Below, piece after piece: positions 12,088 through 24,989 of a stretch of 64,000 bases of DNA. The stretch's first letter is position 1; every line of letters starts with the position of its first letter. Under the pieces are notes generated by a model. It saw only the letters and a list, made by a program, of their open reading frames with translations. It was not told the DNA's origin and did not search any database. A program made the translations under genes and the position numbers. Origin of the DNA: Amphimedon queenslandica (taxonomy: Eukaryota; Porifera; Demospongiae; Haplosclerida; Niphatidae); assembly GCF_000090795.2 (NCBI RefSeq), contig NW_003546266.1, forward strand, positions 333,451 to 397,450, given 5' to 3'.

Positions 12088-12891
12088 ATAGCCTATATGT
12101 AGGATTCTGGTGGAATTTTCAAAATGGCGGCCGTTTCTTTACTTTTAAAACGCTTCTAACTCTTTTCTCCGACATTTTACAGCCTTATAAATGGTTTAGA
12201 TGAGCTCTCCTTCACTGAGTGATTCTCCTGGTAACCTTAAAACGGACTGTAATGTAGTGGGAGCAATTCCAGTGAATAGGCCCAAATTCAAATGTCTGAA
12301 AAATTTTCGGACCTTTTCTTCTTTCATGTTCTATCGCGAGGATAATCCTTTAAACCAGAGAACTGCTCGAATTAGCTTTTACATCACTCCTCAGGGCAAG
12401 GGTCAAGGACCACAAAGTTACTTCTAAAAGAAGCAAGGACAAAGAACAAAATGGAAGACAAAATCCAGCTGCAGACACCGCGTGGGTTTGTGGTTTGATG
12501 CCATTTTGATCTATGCACATGTGATCAGCATGAATATAATTAACTTAACCACACAATCATAATAAATGCAATTTACTACATTAAGAATAAAGATTGGAAA
12601 CAAGTAAATAAAAACATTAAAAATGGGAAGATTGTAGGATTGAATGGGGAAAAAAGGAAACAAGGGGCGTACTTGCAAACTGGTATGGTAAGAAATCCTA
12701 CACCACTGCATGAGAGGAAAAGCTTCATAATAGTACTATCACATAGTTGCCTGTGGATAATTGCTGTGCTTTTGGGTAATTATCTTCATGCAGTGGTGTA
12801 GGATTTCTTAACATATCAGTTTGCAAGTATACCCCTTTGTTTTCTTACATTTTTCCCAATTCTATTTTCCCATTTTTAACGTTTTTTATTT
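12088..12891 (+). mobile_element. Foldback-type non-autonomous element, copy 2
   Basis: Homologous to 2361-3078 along its whole length, from the TATATGTAGGATTC left side to the A/T-rich right side. The right part is a large hairpin: arm 12607-12712 pairs with 12786-12891 around a ~73-bp loop. The arms share TTGCAAACTGGTATGGTAAG and its complement with few mismatches. It is nested in the Harbinger element near its right TIR, so it inserted after that element. The open frame at 12200-12427 is not preserved in copy 1. Confidence 0.7.
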
Positions 12892-12928
12892 AATTGTTTA
12901 AACTGATTTATAGTGTAAACGGGGCTTA

Positions 12929-14690
12929 TAATAAGGGAAAACAAAGAGTGAGACGCCAGTGAAACATCATTTTATAACCAATCAAAAAGATTAGAACTCA
13001 TCTGATCATATACTTCTGGTATTTAAAACTATTGCTATAAAACTAAGAGGAAACAAATAGTGAAAAATAAACATTACATAAAACAATTTAAAACCAATTT
13101 AAAATGTATATAACTCAGTGTAATCAGTCACTTCTGTTATTGTGAACAATATTAGAATCGAACCTTATATGATATGGACTGAATCTGATCAGTCACTCCT
13201 TGTAAATTATGCTATAAAACTGAGAAAAAAAAAACAAATAGTCAAAAGTGAGTAGTACATAAAACATAATTTACTACTAAAAATTGATTAATAAACACAA
13301 AGTCGAACTAGTGACTCTATGTTATTAAACTGAGGAAGGAAACGAATAGCACATGGACCATTATCTATTAACCATTTTTAAATAAGCAGAACTTAATTTG
13401 ATCCCTCACTTCTGGTATTCTAAAGGAAACTATGAAACTGACAAAGGAAGTAAGAAATGAGTAGTTCATAATTCTGAAACCAAACATAATGGGTAAACAT
13501 TAAGTCTGATCTGTCACTCATTGTCTAAAATATAGCATATAACTGAGAAAAAGAAGAAACAAGCACTGGAAAACATGATACATCATTCCAAACTCGAACA
13601 TAAAATAACTAAATTGGATCAGTCACTCCTAGTATTTTACATTACAGTTTGAAAGAGAGAAAAGGACAAGAAGCATTATTATAAAGCCTAACTCAAATGA
13701 TAAAAATTCAGTCTCAATAGTCACGTCTTGTATAAACTACAATAAGGAAGTGAGGAAGAAGGAAACAAATGTGACCTGATATGAGGCTATCTGTGAGAAT
13801 TATGAATTACAGATACAAATTCTCAAAGTTGTGACAGTGGTGTGGTACCTTATCAAAACAGATTATATCAAAAATGTATTGTATAAAGTATTTCCTTTCA
13901 TTTGATACCAAGTTTGCCCATGTAATTCACAGACCTTTCTTTTTGTTGGGCACCATGTAAATAATGAGATACAATAATAAAAATGGATGTAACTCAATTA
14001 CATCAGTTTCAACTTCTTTTTCCATAGATAATCGTATCTCAGCACTATGTGTCAAACGACATGGAAAAAGACCAAAAGGAAGGAATAACTGTGCTTCATT
14101 AGGAAAAGCATAAATTTCAATTTTCAACTTTGGAGCATATAACCTGGTTTTCTCATATTAAGTCACAAATAGTGAGAAGTCAGTAGTACATGAAACTTTT
14201 ATAACCAATTTCAGTCACTTGTAACAATTTAAAATTTATTATGAAATTGAGAAAATAAGAAACAAATACTGAGAAATAAGGATTACACAAAACATATTTC
14301 TAAAACAAAAAAAGGATAAACCTAAGTCAGATTGGTCACACTTTGTATCAACTATACTATTAAAATTGAAACAAAGAGCTGGAAGTGAGTGCAACATAAA
14401 ACATGTCAGAAACCAGCCTCAAATAACTCAATCTAATCAGTCACACCTGTTAATCTAAATTACACTATTAAAAAAAAGAGAAAACAAATGTAGCTAAGTC
14501 AGTAAGATATGAACCAACATTAGAAAAAACTCAATTTATAACAACTCAGTTTGACGAGTCACCCTAGTATACCCTATACTATATTATAAATCTGAGAAAA
14601 AAGAAACGAAATAGTAAAAAGTAACTATAACATAAAGCATTAAAAAAGTCAAATGGAAAATTTGATCAGTCACTTCTGGTATTTTTAATT
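12929..14690 (+). repeat. ~125-bp satellite array, unit A, last segment
   Basis: Satellite monomers resume immediately after the Harbinger right end and run to the next minisatellite. About 13775-14160 does not look like the monomer. It is an inserted or unrelated stretch of ~390 bp with no family I recognise, containing a weak reverse open frame (13927-14127). The rest is non-coding and matches unit B near 27320-28140. Confidence 0.78.
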
Positions 14691-14696
14691 ATACTA

Positions 14697-17088
14697 TGAA
14701 ACTGTCAAAGCATCACCCAGCTCTCACTGGCACAACATCTCGGTGCTGTCACTGTAACATCTCCTTGCTCTTTCTGACACCAATTTCCTGTTCTCACTAC
14801 CAAAAAATTTCCTGGATCTTATTGCCACACCATCTCACTGCTCTTACCCGCTTAAAAATATCCCTGCTCTCGCTGCCACACCATCTCCTGCTCTAACTGC
14901 CAGAACAACTCACACATCTCAATGCTACGCAAACCCTCTGCTCTCACTGCTGTTGCAGCTTCCTGCTCTCACTGCCTCACCATCTCCCTGTTCTCTCTAC
15001 CACACAATCTCACTGCTCTCAGTACGACAAAAGATATCTGCTCTGACTGCCACAACATATCTCTGCTCTCACTGCAAATCATCTTCCTGCTCCCACTGCC
15101 TCACCATGTCACTGCTCTCACTGCCCAAATAACTGCCTGCTTTCACTGTCTAACCACATCTTTGCTCTCTCTGCCACACTAACTCCCTACTCTCATGCAA
15201 CAATCTCCCTGCAATCATTGCCACACCATCTCACTCCTCTCACTACCACAACATCCCCCTGCACTCATTGACACATCATTTGCCTGCACTTACAGTCACA
15301 CTAACACCCTACTTTCACTGCCACACCATCTCTCACTGCCACACTTCTCACTGCTATCACTGCCACACCATTTCCCTGCTCTCTCTCTGCCAAAGAAACT
15401 CCCTGCTCCCACTGCCACACCATCTTGTTCTGACCATCGCACCACCTTTCTGCTGTCACTGCCTTAATGTCTTCCTGCTCTCACTGTCACAATTTTCATG
15501 GTGTCATTGCCACACCATTTGTCTGCTCCCACTGCCACACCATCTTCTTTCTGACCTTTCCTCACCACGTCCCAGCTTACACTGCTGCACTAACTCCCTG
15601 CTGTCATTGCCTGACCATTTTTCTGCTCTCAGTGCTTCCCATCGTCCTGCTGTCACTACAACACCATCTCCATGCTCTCACTGCCACACCATCTCTCTCC
15701 TCTCACTAACACACCAACTGCCTGCCATCACTACCACACCATTTCTGTGCTCTCTGTGCTTTACTATCTTCCTGCTGTAACTGCCAAACCAGCACCCTGC
15801 TCTCACTACCACGCATCTTACTCCTCACATGGCCACACCATTGTCCTACCCTCACTGCCACACCAAGACACTGCTATAAATGCCACGCCATTTCCCTGCT
15901 CTTTGTGTCACACCATCTCTCTGCTCTTACTGCTACATAATCTTCTTGCTCTCACTAACACATCAAGTCCCTAATGTCACTGCCACACCATCTCCCTGCC
16001 ATCACGCCACACCATCTCCCTGCTCTCACTTCTTCACCGTTTTCCTGCTCCAACTGCCAAACCAACACCCTGCTCTCACTGCCACACCATGTCCTTGCTC
16101 TCTAGGCCTAATCTTCCTACTCACAATCTCACAGCCTCACAAAATCTTCCTGGTCTTTCTCCCACACATTGTCCCGGCTCTAACTAATCACAGCATCTCC
16201 CTGCACTCATGGCTAAACCAAGTTGCAGTTTTCACTGCCACGCTGTCTCACTGCCACACCATCTCCCAGATATCACGGCTATGCCATCTTCCTTCTGTCA
16301 CTGCTGACCATCTTCCTGCCTTTTTCACGACTGTATCTCTCTGCTCTCACAGCCACAACATCTCCGTACTCCCACAGCCACACCTTTTCTCTTCTTTCAC
16401 AGCCACATCAAGTCTGCCTAACCGTTTTAATTCTATGACAGCCTCAACATCTCCTGCCACCACCTCTCACTGCCACACCATCTTCCTGCTCTCTCTGAGT
16501 CACCATTTTTCTGCTCTAACTGCCAGACCAACACCCTGCTGTCACTGCCACACCATCTTCCTGCTGTCACTGCTATACCATCTTCCAACAATCGCAGCCT
16601 TACCATTTCCCTTCTCTCACTGCCACATCAACACTTTGGTCTCACTTCTCCCTGCTCTTACTGCCTTACCATTTCCATGCTCTCACAACCGCACCACTCT
16701 CACTGCCAACCATCTCCCTACTCTAATTGCCCCACCACCTCCGTTATGTCACTGACACACCATCTTCTGCTCTCAGTGATAAGACACCTGTTTGCTTCCA
16801 CTGCCTCACAAACACCCTGCTCTCACTTCCACAACAGCATTCTGCTCTCACTCCTTCACTATCTTGCTACTCTCAACATTACTAATCTCACAGCCGTCAC
16901 CATCCTTCTCATTATCTTCCTGCTCTCATTGCCTTGCCATGACACTGCTCTTACTGCCTCACAATCTCCCTGCTTCCTCTGGCACATCTCTAGGCTCTCA
17001 TTGCCACACAATCTCACTGCTCTCATTGCAACACCATCTCACGGCTCTTACTACCACAGAATCTCCTCTTTGTCGCTTCCCCCTGTGG
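14697..17088 (+). repeat. Minisatellite block 3 (about 25-bp unit), expanded
   Basis: About 2.4 kb of the same CACTGCCACACCATCTCCCT-type unit, more than three times longer than its counterpart block 1. Long overlapping forward open frames (up to 291 codons at 15880-16755) arise because the unit lacks forward stops. Three frames are open together and none begins with a gene-like region. The length difference between blocks 1 and 3 shows that the minisatellites expand or contract independently of the higher-order unit. Confidence 0.9.
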
Positions 17089-17695
17089 GGTTTTCTTTCT
17101 GTCTCTGACTCTTTATCTCTGAGAATTTCTTATAAACGTACATGTACATGTCAATACAGAAATAGTTTACTATGTGTGGAACAATATCCAGCCTTAATTA
17201 ATATAGTAGCTAATAAATTATAGTTATCTATAGCATATGGTGAAGCAGATGTAGTTCCAGGAGAAAAAAACGAATACCTCCCAGGATGTAGTGGTAACGA
17301 AGTTGTTAGATATTAGTCATAGGCCTTGTGTACTTTGTGTCAGCACACATGTAATGTACAAGCCATACTTAACTTTAACGCTGGCAGGGAGGTAAGAGTT
17401 TGGCCATTAAAAACCCCAAGATCTAGTTCTCAAGACTGGACTGCCTAGCCTGCTTTTCACAACACCTTTCATGCTAATGCAGTAACCTCACAAGTTTTTT
17501 ATATCGTCACATGGTACGACAACTTGTGTCTCTGAGCCATGAACCGAGGGTTGGGGCAAAATGCTAGGTTGATAGGTAGCCAGGAAAAAGCCTAGGTGGT
17601 TTGGCAGACTAGAAGCATCAGCCAACTGTGACCTACACTCTGATGTCTATTGACAAGAGTTGCACTTAGTGTCCTCTCCTAAAGTTAAAGTCACA
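17089..17695 (+). repeat. Unique spacer of higher-order unit B
   Basis: The uninterrupted counterpart of 2096-3487 with the same landmarks (ACATGTACATGTCAATAC, GTCAGCACACATGTAATGTA, GACAACTTGTGTCTCTGAG). Because it lacks the foldback element, it serves as the empty site for that insertion. No gene was seen. Confidence 0.82.
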
Positions 17696-18186
17696 CTTTC
17701 ATTTTATTTCCATGCTCTCACTGCCACATTAAGACCCTGCTATCACGCCACACCATCTCCAAGCTCTAACTACCAAACCATCTCCCTACTCTCACTCCTC
17801 ACCATCTCCCTGCTCTCACTGCCTCAGCGTCTCCCTGATGTCACTCACAGCCATACCGTCTCCCTTGTGTCACTGCCACACCATCTCTTAACTCTCACTG
17901 CCACAACATCTTCATGCTGTCACTGCGACACCAGCACCCTGTTTTCACTCACTGCCACACAGTCTTTCTGCTCTCACACCATCTTCCTCTTCTCACTGCC
18001 AAACAATCTTTCTACTCTCACTGCCTCGCCATCTCCCTACTCTCACTGCCTCACCATCTCTCTACTATCAGTGACACACCAACACCCTGCTCTCTCAGCC
18101 ACACTGCTTCACTGCTGTCACTGCCCAACATGTCCTTGCTTTCACTGCCAACTTGTCCCTGCTTTTTTTGCCACACTATCTCTCCA
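17696..18186 (+). repeat. Minisatellite block 4 (about 25-bp unit)
   Basis: The same ~25-bp unit as the other blocks. It corresponds in position to block 2 and is directly followed by satellite monomers that match those after 3867. Its open frames are repeat artefacts. Confidence 0.88.
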
Positions 18187-20951
18187 CTGACAGTGAAAAG
18201 TTAAACATGAAGCATTTTAGAACAATTTAAAAAGTACCTGTGACTTATCTGTCACTTAGTATTTTTTAAGCTATACTATGAAACTGAAAAAAGATGAAAC
18301 AAATAGAAACATTTCTGGACATGAAACATAATTTCAAAATGCAATGTCTAAAGAAAGCTCAATGTCATCATTTACTTCTAGTTTACAACACACAATGAAA
18401 ACTGAGAATTTATAAAACAAATAGTGTAAATAAGTATGACATTAAATATCTTACAATAAACCTAAATTGAAAAAACTCATGCTAATCAGTCACTTATAGT
18501 AGTTTAAACTATACTACAAGAAAGAAAGAAATAATGAGAAGTTTGTACTCCATGAAAAATGATTTTATCTCTGAACTCAAAAGATTTTGATCAGTCATTT
18601 CTAGCATAAACTTGATGAAAGAAGAGAACTGAGAACTTATGATTAATCACTTGTGGTATTTCAATCAATACAATGAAATCGAAAAAAAGGGACATATAGT
18701 GAGATCTTGAATAATAATCATTTCAGAATCTCACCTCATTTAATAAGAACTCAATCTGATCAGTCACTTCCGGTATTTAAAACTAAATTATAAAATGATA
18801 GAAGAAATAGTGAGTCTGTAAAACAAAAAATTTGTGGAACTAAACTCAAATGATTAAAACTCGGTCTGATTTTGAACTATGCTATAAAACTAACGAAAAA
18901 TCAATAGTGAGAGCCTATCATTTCTGAATTAACCTTGAATGATAAGAACTGAGTCTGATCAGTCACTTTTGGTATTTAATAAACTACTTCACTAAGTAAA
19001 GAAACTTACAATGGCATATAAATAGTTCATGAACCATCATTTAAAACAAGTTAAAATTGAAATAACTCGGTGTAATCTGTTACATCTGGTAATAAATACT
19101 ATTTTATAAGATTTTTAAAAAAAGAAGCAAATAGTAAAAACTTAGAACCTAAAACGCTTTAAATCCACCCTCAAACTTAGTCTGATAGGTCCTTTTAGGT
19201 AAAACTTCTATGTAACTGAGAAAAGGAACCAATGAAAGACATGACAGTTAATTTTAAACACCACGTAAATGATATAAACGAAGTCTGACCCACTCCTGAC
19301 AAATTTTACTGAGAAAGTGGAAAAAAGTAACATATTCTACGAAATTAGTACGAGAAACATTATAAAATCAAATGTATATAAAAAGTAAAACTGACAGGTG
19401 AATTCTGGTAAAACTATACTATGAAACTGTTAAACAACAAAATAGTTGTTAGTAGTGCATAAAACATTTTAAAACCAATTTCAAATGATCAGAACTTAAT
19501 TTGATGAGTCACTTCTAGTTTTTGAAATGATACTATGAAACTGAAAACTTGAACAAATAGTGATGACTAAGAACATAATTAGAATTAACCTCAAATAATA
19601 AAAAGTCAGTCTTGTCAGTCAATTTTATTTTTATACTGTACTATAACAATGACAAGAAAAAATACTGGAAAATGTGTAGTACATGCAACATCATTTCTTT
19701 AAACAAAACAAAAGTGCTAAAAACTGTCTGATCAGTCACTTTTTGTTTATACTACACTACTAAACTGAAAAAAAAGAGACAAATAAGAAGTCAGTACAAC
19801 ATGAAACGTTTAAAAATCAAATCTCAAATAACAAGTCACTCATTGTATTACGAACTACTTTATAAAATTCGATAAGAGCAGAGTGAAATGTGAGTCGGAC
19901 ATCAAACATCATTTGAAGGACAAACCAAAATCGTAAGAACTCAGTTTGATGAGTCACTTCTGATACTTTAAAATAAACAATGAAAATGAAAAAAGAAGAA
20001 ACAAATGCTGAGAAATAAAAACAATTATAAAACTAAACTAAAAAGATAAAAACTAAGTCAGATCAGTCACTCCTTGTACAAACTATATTATGAAACAAGG
20101 AACGGAGTCAAAGGTGAGTAGGACATTAAACATTTTAAAATAAAACCTGACTAATGATTAACTTATTCTACTTAGTCACTTCAAGTATACATATACACCA
20201 TTCTATATTATATACATGTAAAGAAACAAATAGTTAAAAGTGTCATACAAATCATTGAACAAAGGAAACTGAAATAAAAAGAACTGTCTGTTGAGTCCCT
20301 TCTGGTATTTAAACTATACCATGAATCTAAATAAGCTACACTACAAAAGTTAGAAAAGACAAAACAAATAGTAGTACATGAATCATCACTTAGAACCAAT
20401 TTTCATAATGAGAACTTAACTTCATCAGTCACTTCCATCACATTAAAAGATGCAATGAGACTAAAAAGGAAGAAACGAATGCCAAGAAATGAGTAGTTCA
20501 TAAAAAAATAGTTGTAAAACGAAACAAAAAGGATACCATATGAGTCTTATCTGTAACTTTGTGTCAACTATTTGAAAGAGAAAAAAAGGATCAGTGAGAA
20601 GTCAGTATGATGAGAAACATGATTTCAAAAACGAACCTCAAATAAATACTGAATCTGAACCGTCACTCCTGGTATTTTCAACTGCATCTTAAAACTGAGA
20701 AAAAAATTGTCAAGAGTGAGTACGACATGAAACATCATTTAAAATCAAACTCAAACAATAGGAACTCAGTCTTATAAGTCACTCTAGGTTTAAACTATAC
20801 TATGAAAGTAAGAGAAAAGAAACATATTGCCAAGTGGGTAGTACATTGAAGATCGTTTTAAAACCCATTTCAAGTGATTAGAACTGAGTCTCATCAGTCA
20901 CTTCAGGTATTTTAGACTATACTATAAAAATGAAGAAACAGTGACATGTCA
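18187..20951 (+). repeat. ~125-bp satellite array, unit B, first segment
   Basis: Diverged ~125-bp monomers colinear with 3867-8340 of unit A, minus the insertions found there. No inserted element is visible in this segment. It ends at the target duplication of the transposon at 20959. Short frames such as 20208-20399 on - are not conserved between the units. Confidence 0.85.
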
Positions 20952-21279
20952 GTACAACCAAGAGTAGATAATTTTTTTAGGGAGTGTCTAACTGCCCTAT
21001 ACTGCATGAAATTTGTGCGCGTACAGTTTTAGGTCATTCCCGTGTTCTTTACTTCTATTAACTCATTTACATCAGGTTACAGGTTTATTAAAGAAGAACT
21101 AGTCACGTGACCACATAAAATGGCGGCTTCAAGTAATGACTTGGTCCCTGACAACTTCTCTGACCTTATGCTGGACAATCTTTATAATGAAAGCACCAAT
21201 ATAACTACTTAAACAAGATGGTGCGATATAAAAGGCGGTGCCCTGGGCTTGGTGGCTTCCGTTTTTTTCACGTGTAAAA

Positions 21280-21697
21280 ATGTCTGCTCTAGACTATGTT
21301 GCTTCTTCAAGGAAAAACGCAGGCAGAGAGTGGTTTTGGTACCAAATTGAGTTACATTTTACTCTCAAAGAAGACAAGGACCAGTTCTAGTTAGGCTAGA
21401 TTGAGTTAAGGGGTCTTTAGGCACTAATAGAGGGCGCTGGAAATGCTGTCTCACTTGCTGATTTAGTCGGGAAAATGGGTCAATTAGAGGCTCTATCACA
21501 TGATACTATAGTTGTTATCAATACTTCAGGTAGTTATGTGTTTGAAATTAGTGTTAATTAGTGTTAAAATAAGGTATTGGTGAAGGGGGACAAAGAGCAG
21601 CCATTCTGTGCATAAATATAGGATCGGCTATTGGGGCGCAAATGTTTGTGATAGTGTCGCATTTTATTATAATAATTATCAAAATTATATTTATTTA

Positions 21698-21728
<31 letters not shown>

Positions 21729-24700
21729 GTATAAGTCATGTGATTTGTGCTGAATTTCAGTTCAATGATAGTTGAGTCCTGTAATCGTAACTCAAGTTCA
21801 TTATGTAGTAGATACAGAAGTAAGTATAATGTGAATGTAAAGTAATTATACATTAATTGGCATTAATATTTTTTAGGCTCGTACTAGCATATACTTGTGC
21901 TGGTATATTACCATCACAGTACTGCCATATTTTGATCGGTATTACTTGGTACAGTTGGGAAGATGTACACAATTACAGGAAGCTTCTCACCATCCCCATA
22001 TCCATTCAACTCTGTCATTGTATATGCTTAATAATTTAGAAGAATATAATTTTTCTACCTGTGCTTGTGGGTTAACTCTCTCGCCTTTACTAATTTTAAT
22101 GTTTTTATAATGCGTTTTGCTAGTGATTTAGCCATAATAAGAACAGTGCCAATGCGGGACCCATTTTGTTATTTTCAAATGTGGCTGCCATATTGTGCTC
22201 AGGGCACCTCCTTTTATACTGTGACAGGTGGAAGCAATTCTATGACATTGCGTGGATAGTTTTATAGTGCACCTTCTTCTTTAAGTCTGTCATAGGCATG
22301 TTTATCATGGAGGGAGATGCTTAATACAATCTCACAGATACATGTTTGATTATCCTCCAGCTGGGCTTCCAGAGTAAGAATTATTAAAAAGGTTCTTTTG
22401 TAGTGCAAGTATTGTTAAGAGAAGTAGAAACTGGTATTTTCACATTAAGTAATACTAAAGATGAGTTAAACATTCTTTGCAAAAAATATGATGCAATTTC
22501 CACGATATATAAATTTAGCCCTGGAATCCATCCTTGTGGAGTATCAAGAGAAGATGTCATACGTTTTGATCTAAAAAATGTTAGAAATACATTTGAACCC
22601 TTCTTAAAAGTATATTCAGTACATTATCAACTATGGTGGAGACTGGGTGAGACAGCATCCATGAGCCGGAGGAGGGAACAAGCCGTAATGTGTCATCCAT
22701 GTGGGCGCCTGAGCTGTGACGTTTCACGTCAAATGAAGCGTAAAGCAGAGATGAGTCCTTTAAAGAAAGCAAAACGGCAAGAATCTTGTTCTAGAGCTCG
22801 ATTGACGTACATGTCTCCTGAAAGTCAGGAGCAACGCAAAAACAATCAACAAAACGATAGAAGTATGACGAGGAGAAAGTTAAAGAAATACATGTTCAGT
22901 TAGATGAAGAGCAAAACAGTGAAATGGAATCTATTACTTCATTAATTGATCGTGACTATCAAAGAGAATTGGAAAAAATATATAATGAAGCTAAGGTTTA
23001 AGTATGGTTTTGTAAAGTATAGAATTGCTATTAGATGAGAAGCATGCTGTTGGACACAAGTTGAAGCCATTTGGCAGGCCGACAATCAAAATGACTGAAG
23101 CATCATCAATTGATTAATTGTAAGTTAATTTTCATTTACAAATTGCATTACAATAGCCTTGCAAATAATGTCATTTGCTTTTGCTATCATTATAAATAAA
23201 GGAACTGGAAGAAAAGGCAACAAGTGGAGTAATTTGACTATTAGAATGGGTAAATAAAATGGAGATGTGTTACTCAATATATTATCTACATTTTAGCTCT
23301 TGCTGCATATGTTTGAAGTCCTGCTGCATTTGACACATTAAAATCATTTAATCTTCTTCAGCTACCATTTCGATTTACCTTACAGGCCTATACTGGTGCT
23401 TTGCTACAGGAGTCTGGTGCTTCTAATATTTTGCATTTATGATCAAGTCGCTCAGTTTGTTTTGTATTGTGAGCAGAGAAAAAAGAAATATCTGGCAAGA
23501 AAGAGTGGACAAAAGATTGAGTACTTATTTTTGATGAAGTAATGTTTATAAGTCGCCTTATGTGGAACTCCCTTAGCCAGACCTTGATTGGATTATCTAT
23601 GACTAACTCTAAAATGTCGTTATTAGATTTGTATCAAAAGCTCAATGCTGATCCTGTCACCCAAACTAAATATATACTACAATTTCTTTGGCGAGTCTTG
23701 ACATCTGATAATGATATCATTGGACCGTGTTTTACTAGTTCTAAAACTATGGATAGCAAATTCATTATAGCTTGCATTTTGGACACCATTAAATTGTTTT
23801 ATTGAAAAGGCTTGTTACTTCATTATTGCTATGTGATGGTGCTGCACCTAATCTTGAAACTCATGGACAGTTTAGTGTTTATCCGATCCTTAAAGGTAAT
23901 TTTATGCTATATGTATGCTCTTATCTGTTTCATTCTGATTTTTGAAGAAAAAGATCCATTACCTGGTCACACCATTTATGAACACATTTGAACCACCTAA
24001 CCCTATTTATTGGATGATTTGTCCAACACATCAAGAAAGTATCAATAAGTAACATGGCAATTAATGAACTTTTGTAGCTAAAGAATATGATCAATGCTCT
24101 CTTCTCTTTAAAAGAAGGTTATACAAAATCATTTAGTAATGGAAGAATACTTTTTGGTTGCAAAGCAATTACACTGATGAGAGGAAGTGTGATAGAGTCA
24201 GAAGTGGTTTAACAAGAATGGTACCCAAACTGAAGGAGACACGTTATTCGAGATTCATGGACAAAATTAAATCATACACCAGCCAAAATTATGAAGGATA
24301 ACAATATTAAAATATGTAAATTTTGATTTTTCAAAAAAGCTGCTTTTATAGCAAGAGAAAGTTTAATCTGACCTATTTAAGTATGTTGACGAAAATCCAA
24401 AAGAAGCAAAAAGGGATGAAAGTATAAAAACGCTGGAATAGTTAGAGGCCAGTAGTAAAATGTTTTAGAATAGTTTCCTGAGTCATAATTATGTATTTAA
24501 TATGGAATCAGAAGTAATAAAGTCAATTAATGATGGATTTTGTTTCATTACTGAAAGTAAGTGCTCAATGGTGTTTCATATAATAACTGGACAAAGACTA
24601 CAATTATGGAAATGTTACAGAAAGAAAGTTTCTGGAATGGCAAAGTAATAAACGAAACCAATATTGTAATACCAAATTTAGCATTTGACTAATTGCAAAA

Positions 24701-24960
24701 TGATGTGTACGGATTCCAGTCATTTTGAGACTGGTCCTAAAGAAGTATCCAGGATATTTGTTTCACCACATTGCATATCAGCTTCTGCTGTGGAGACTCT
24801 TATCAGTCAGTTTAAATATAGCTTGGGGGAAAAGTAGATGCAGCTAAATATCCTGTTGCACAAGCTGCTGGATTAATAAAGCAGGTTGTAGCAAATCATC
24901 ACAGTGGCCAAGATTATAGAAATAATGTGACATCAGTACCACCTTTACCTTTTACCAAGA
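21280..24960 (+). pseudogene. Transposase of the 5.5-kb TIR element (P-element-like?)
   Basis: A multi-exon forward gene can be followed through frames. It begins MSALDYVASSRKN (about 21280). It continues with a CGVSREDVIRFDLKNVRN segment (22530-22590) and a basic SPLKKAKRQ patch with a charged helix (22740-22990), then FDEVMFISRLMWNS (23530). Core pieces are TKYILQFLWRVLTS, LLLCDGAAPN (23830), a WMICPTHQ motif (24015), LKNMINALFS (24078), and a C-terminal basic NKKKRALN (24975). Splice-like junctions are visible (for example GTATCA near 24034 and TTGTAG before LKN). Stops and frameshifts are frequent. The CDGAAPN and THQ-LKNMIN motifs recall the RNase H-like core of P-element/THAP9 transposases, but that placement is tentative. 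Confidence 0.6.
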
Positions 24961-24989
24961 CACTTAAAACTTATAATAAAAAGAAACGG

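Larger units (their letters stand above)
9092..12928. mobile_element. PIF/Harbinger-type DNA transposon, degraded
   Basis: The left end reads AAGCCCCATTTACACTAGAC and the right end reads TATAGTGTAAACGGGGCTT, so the ends are inverted repeats. Inside are two converging gene remnants typical of PIF/Harbinger elements: a Myb/SANT-like protein on + and a DDE nuclease on -. The element splits a satellite monomer. The matching uninterrupted monomer lies at 27302-27330 (GCTGTGAAACTAAGAGAAG). A TAA-type target duplication is plausible (CTAA at the left, ATAATAA at the right) but offset by mutations. A foldback element (12088-12891) is nested near the right end. Subterminal 9110-9250 has repeated GGTTTA motifs. 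Confidence 0.8.

Noticed and set aside
14697-17088. CRISPR-like array
   Set aside because: The repeats are directly adjacent and diverged, have no unique spacers of constant length, and lie in an animal-type genome.
14696-17223. Series of open frames of up to 291 codons encoding HCHTISLLSLPHH-like repeats
   Set aside because: Same artefact as above in the expanded block 3. The apparent Cys/His richness is set by the DNA unit, not by a zinc-binding protein.
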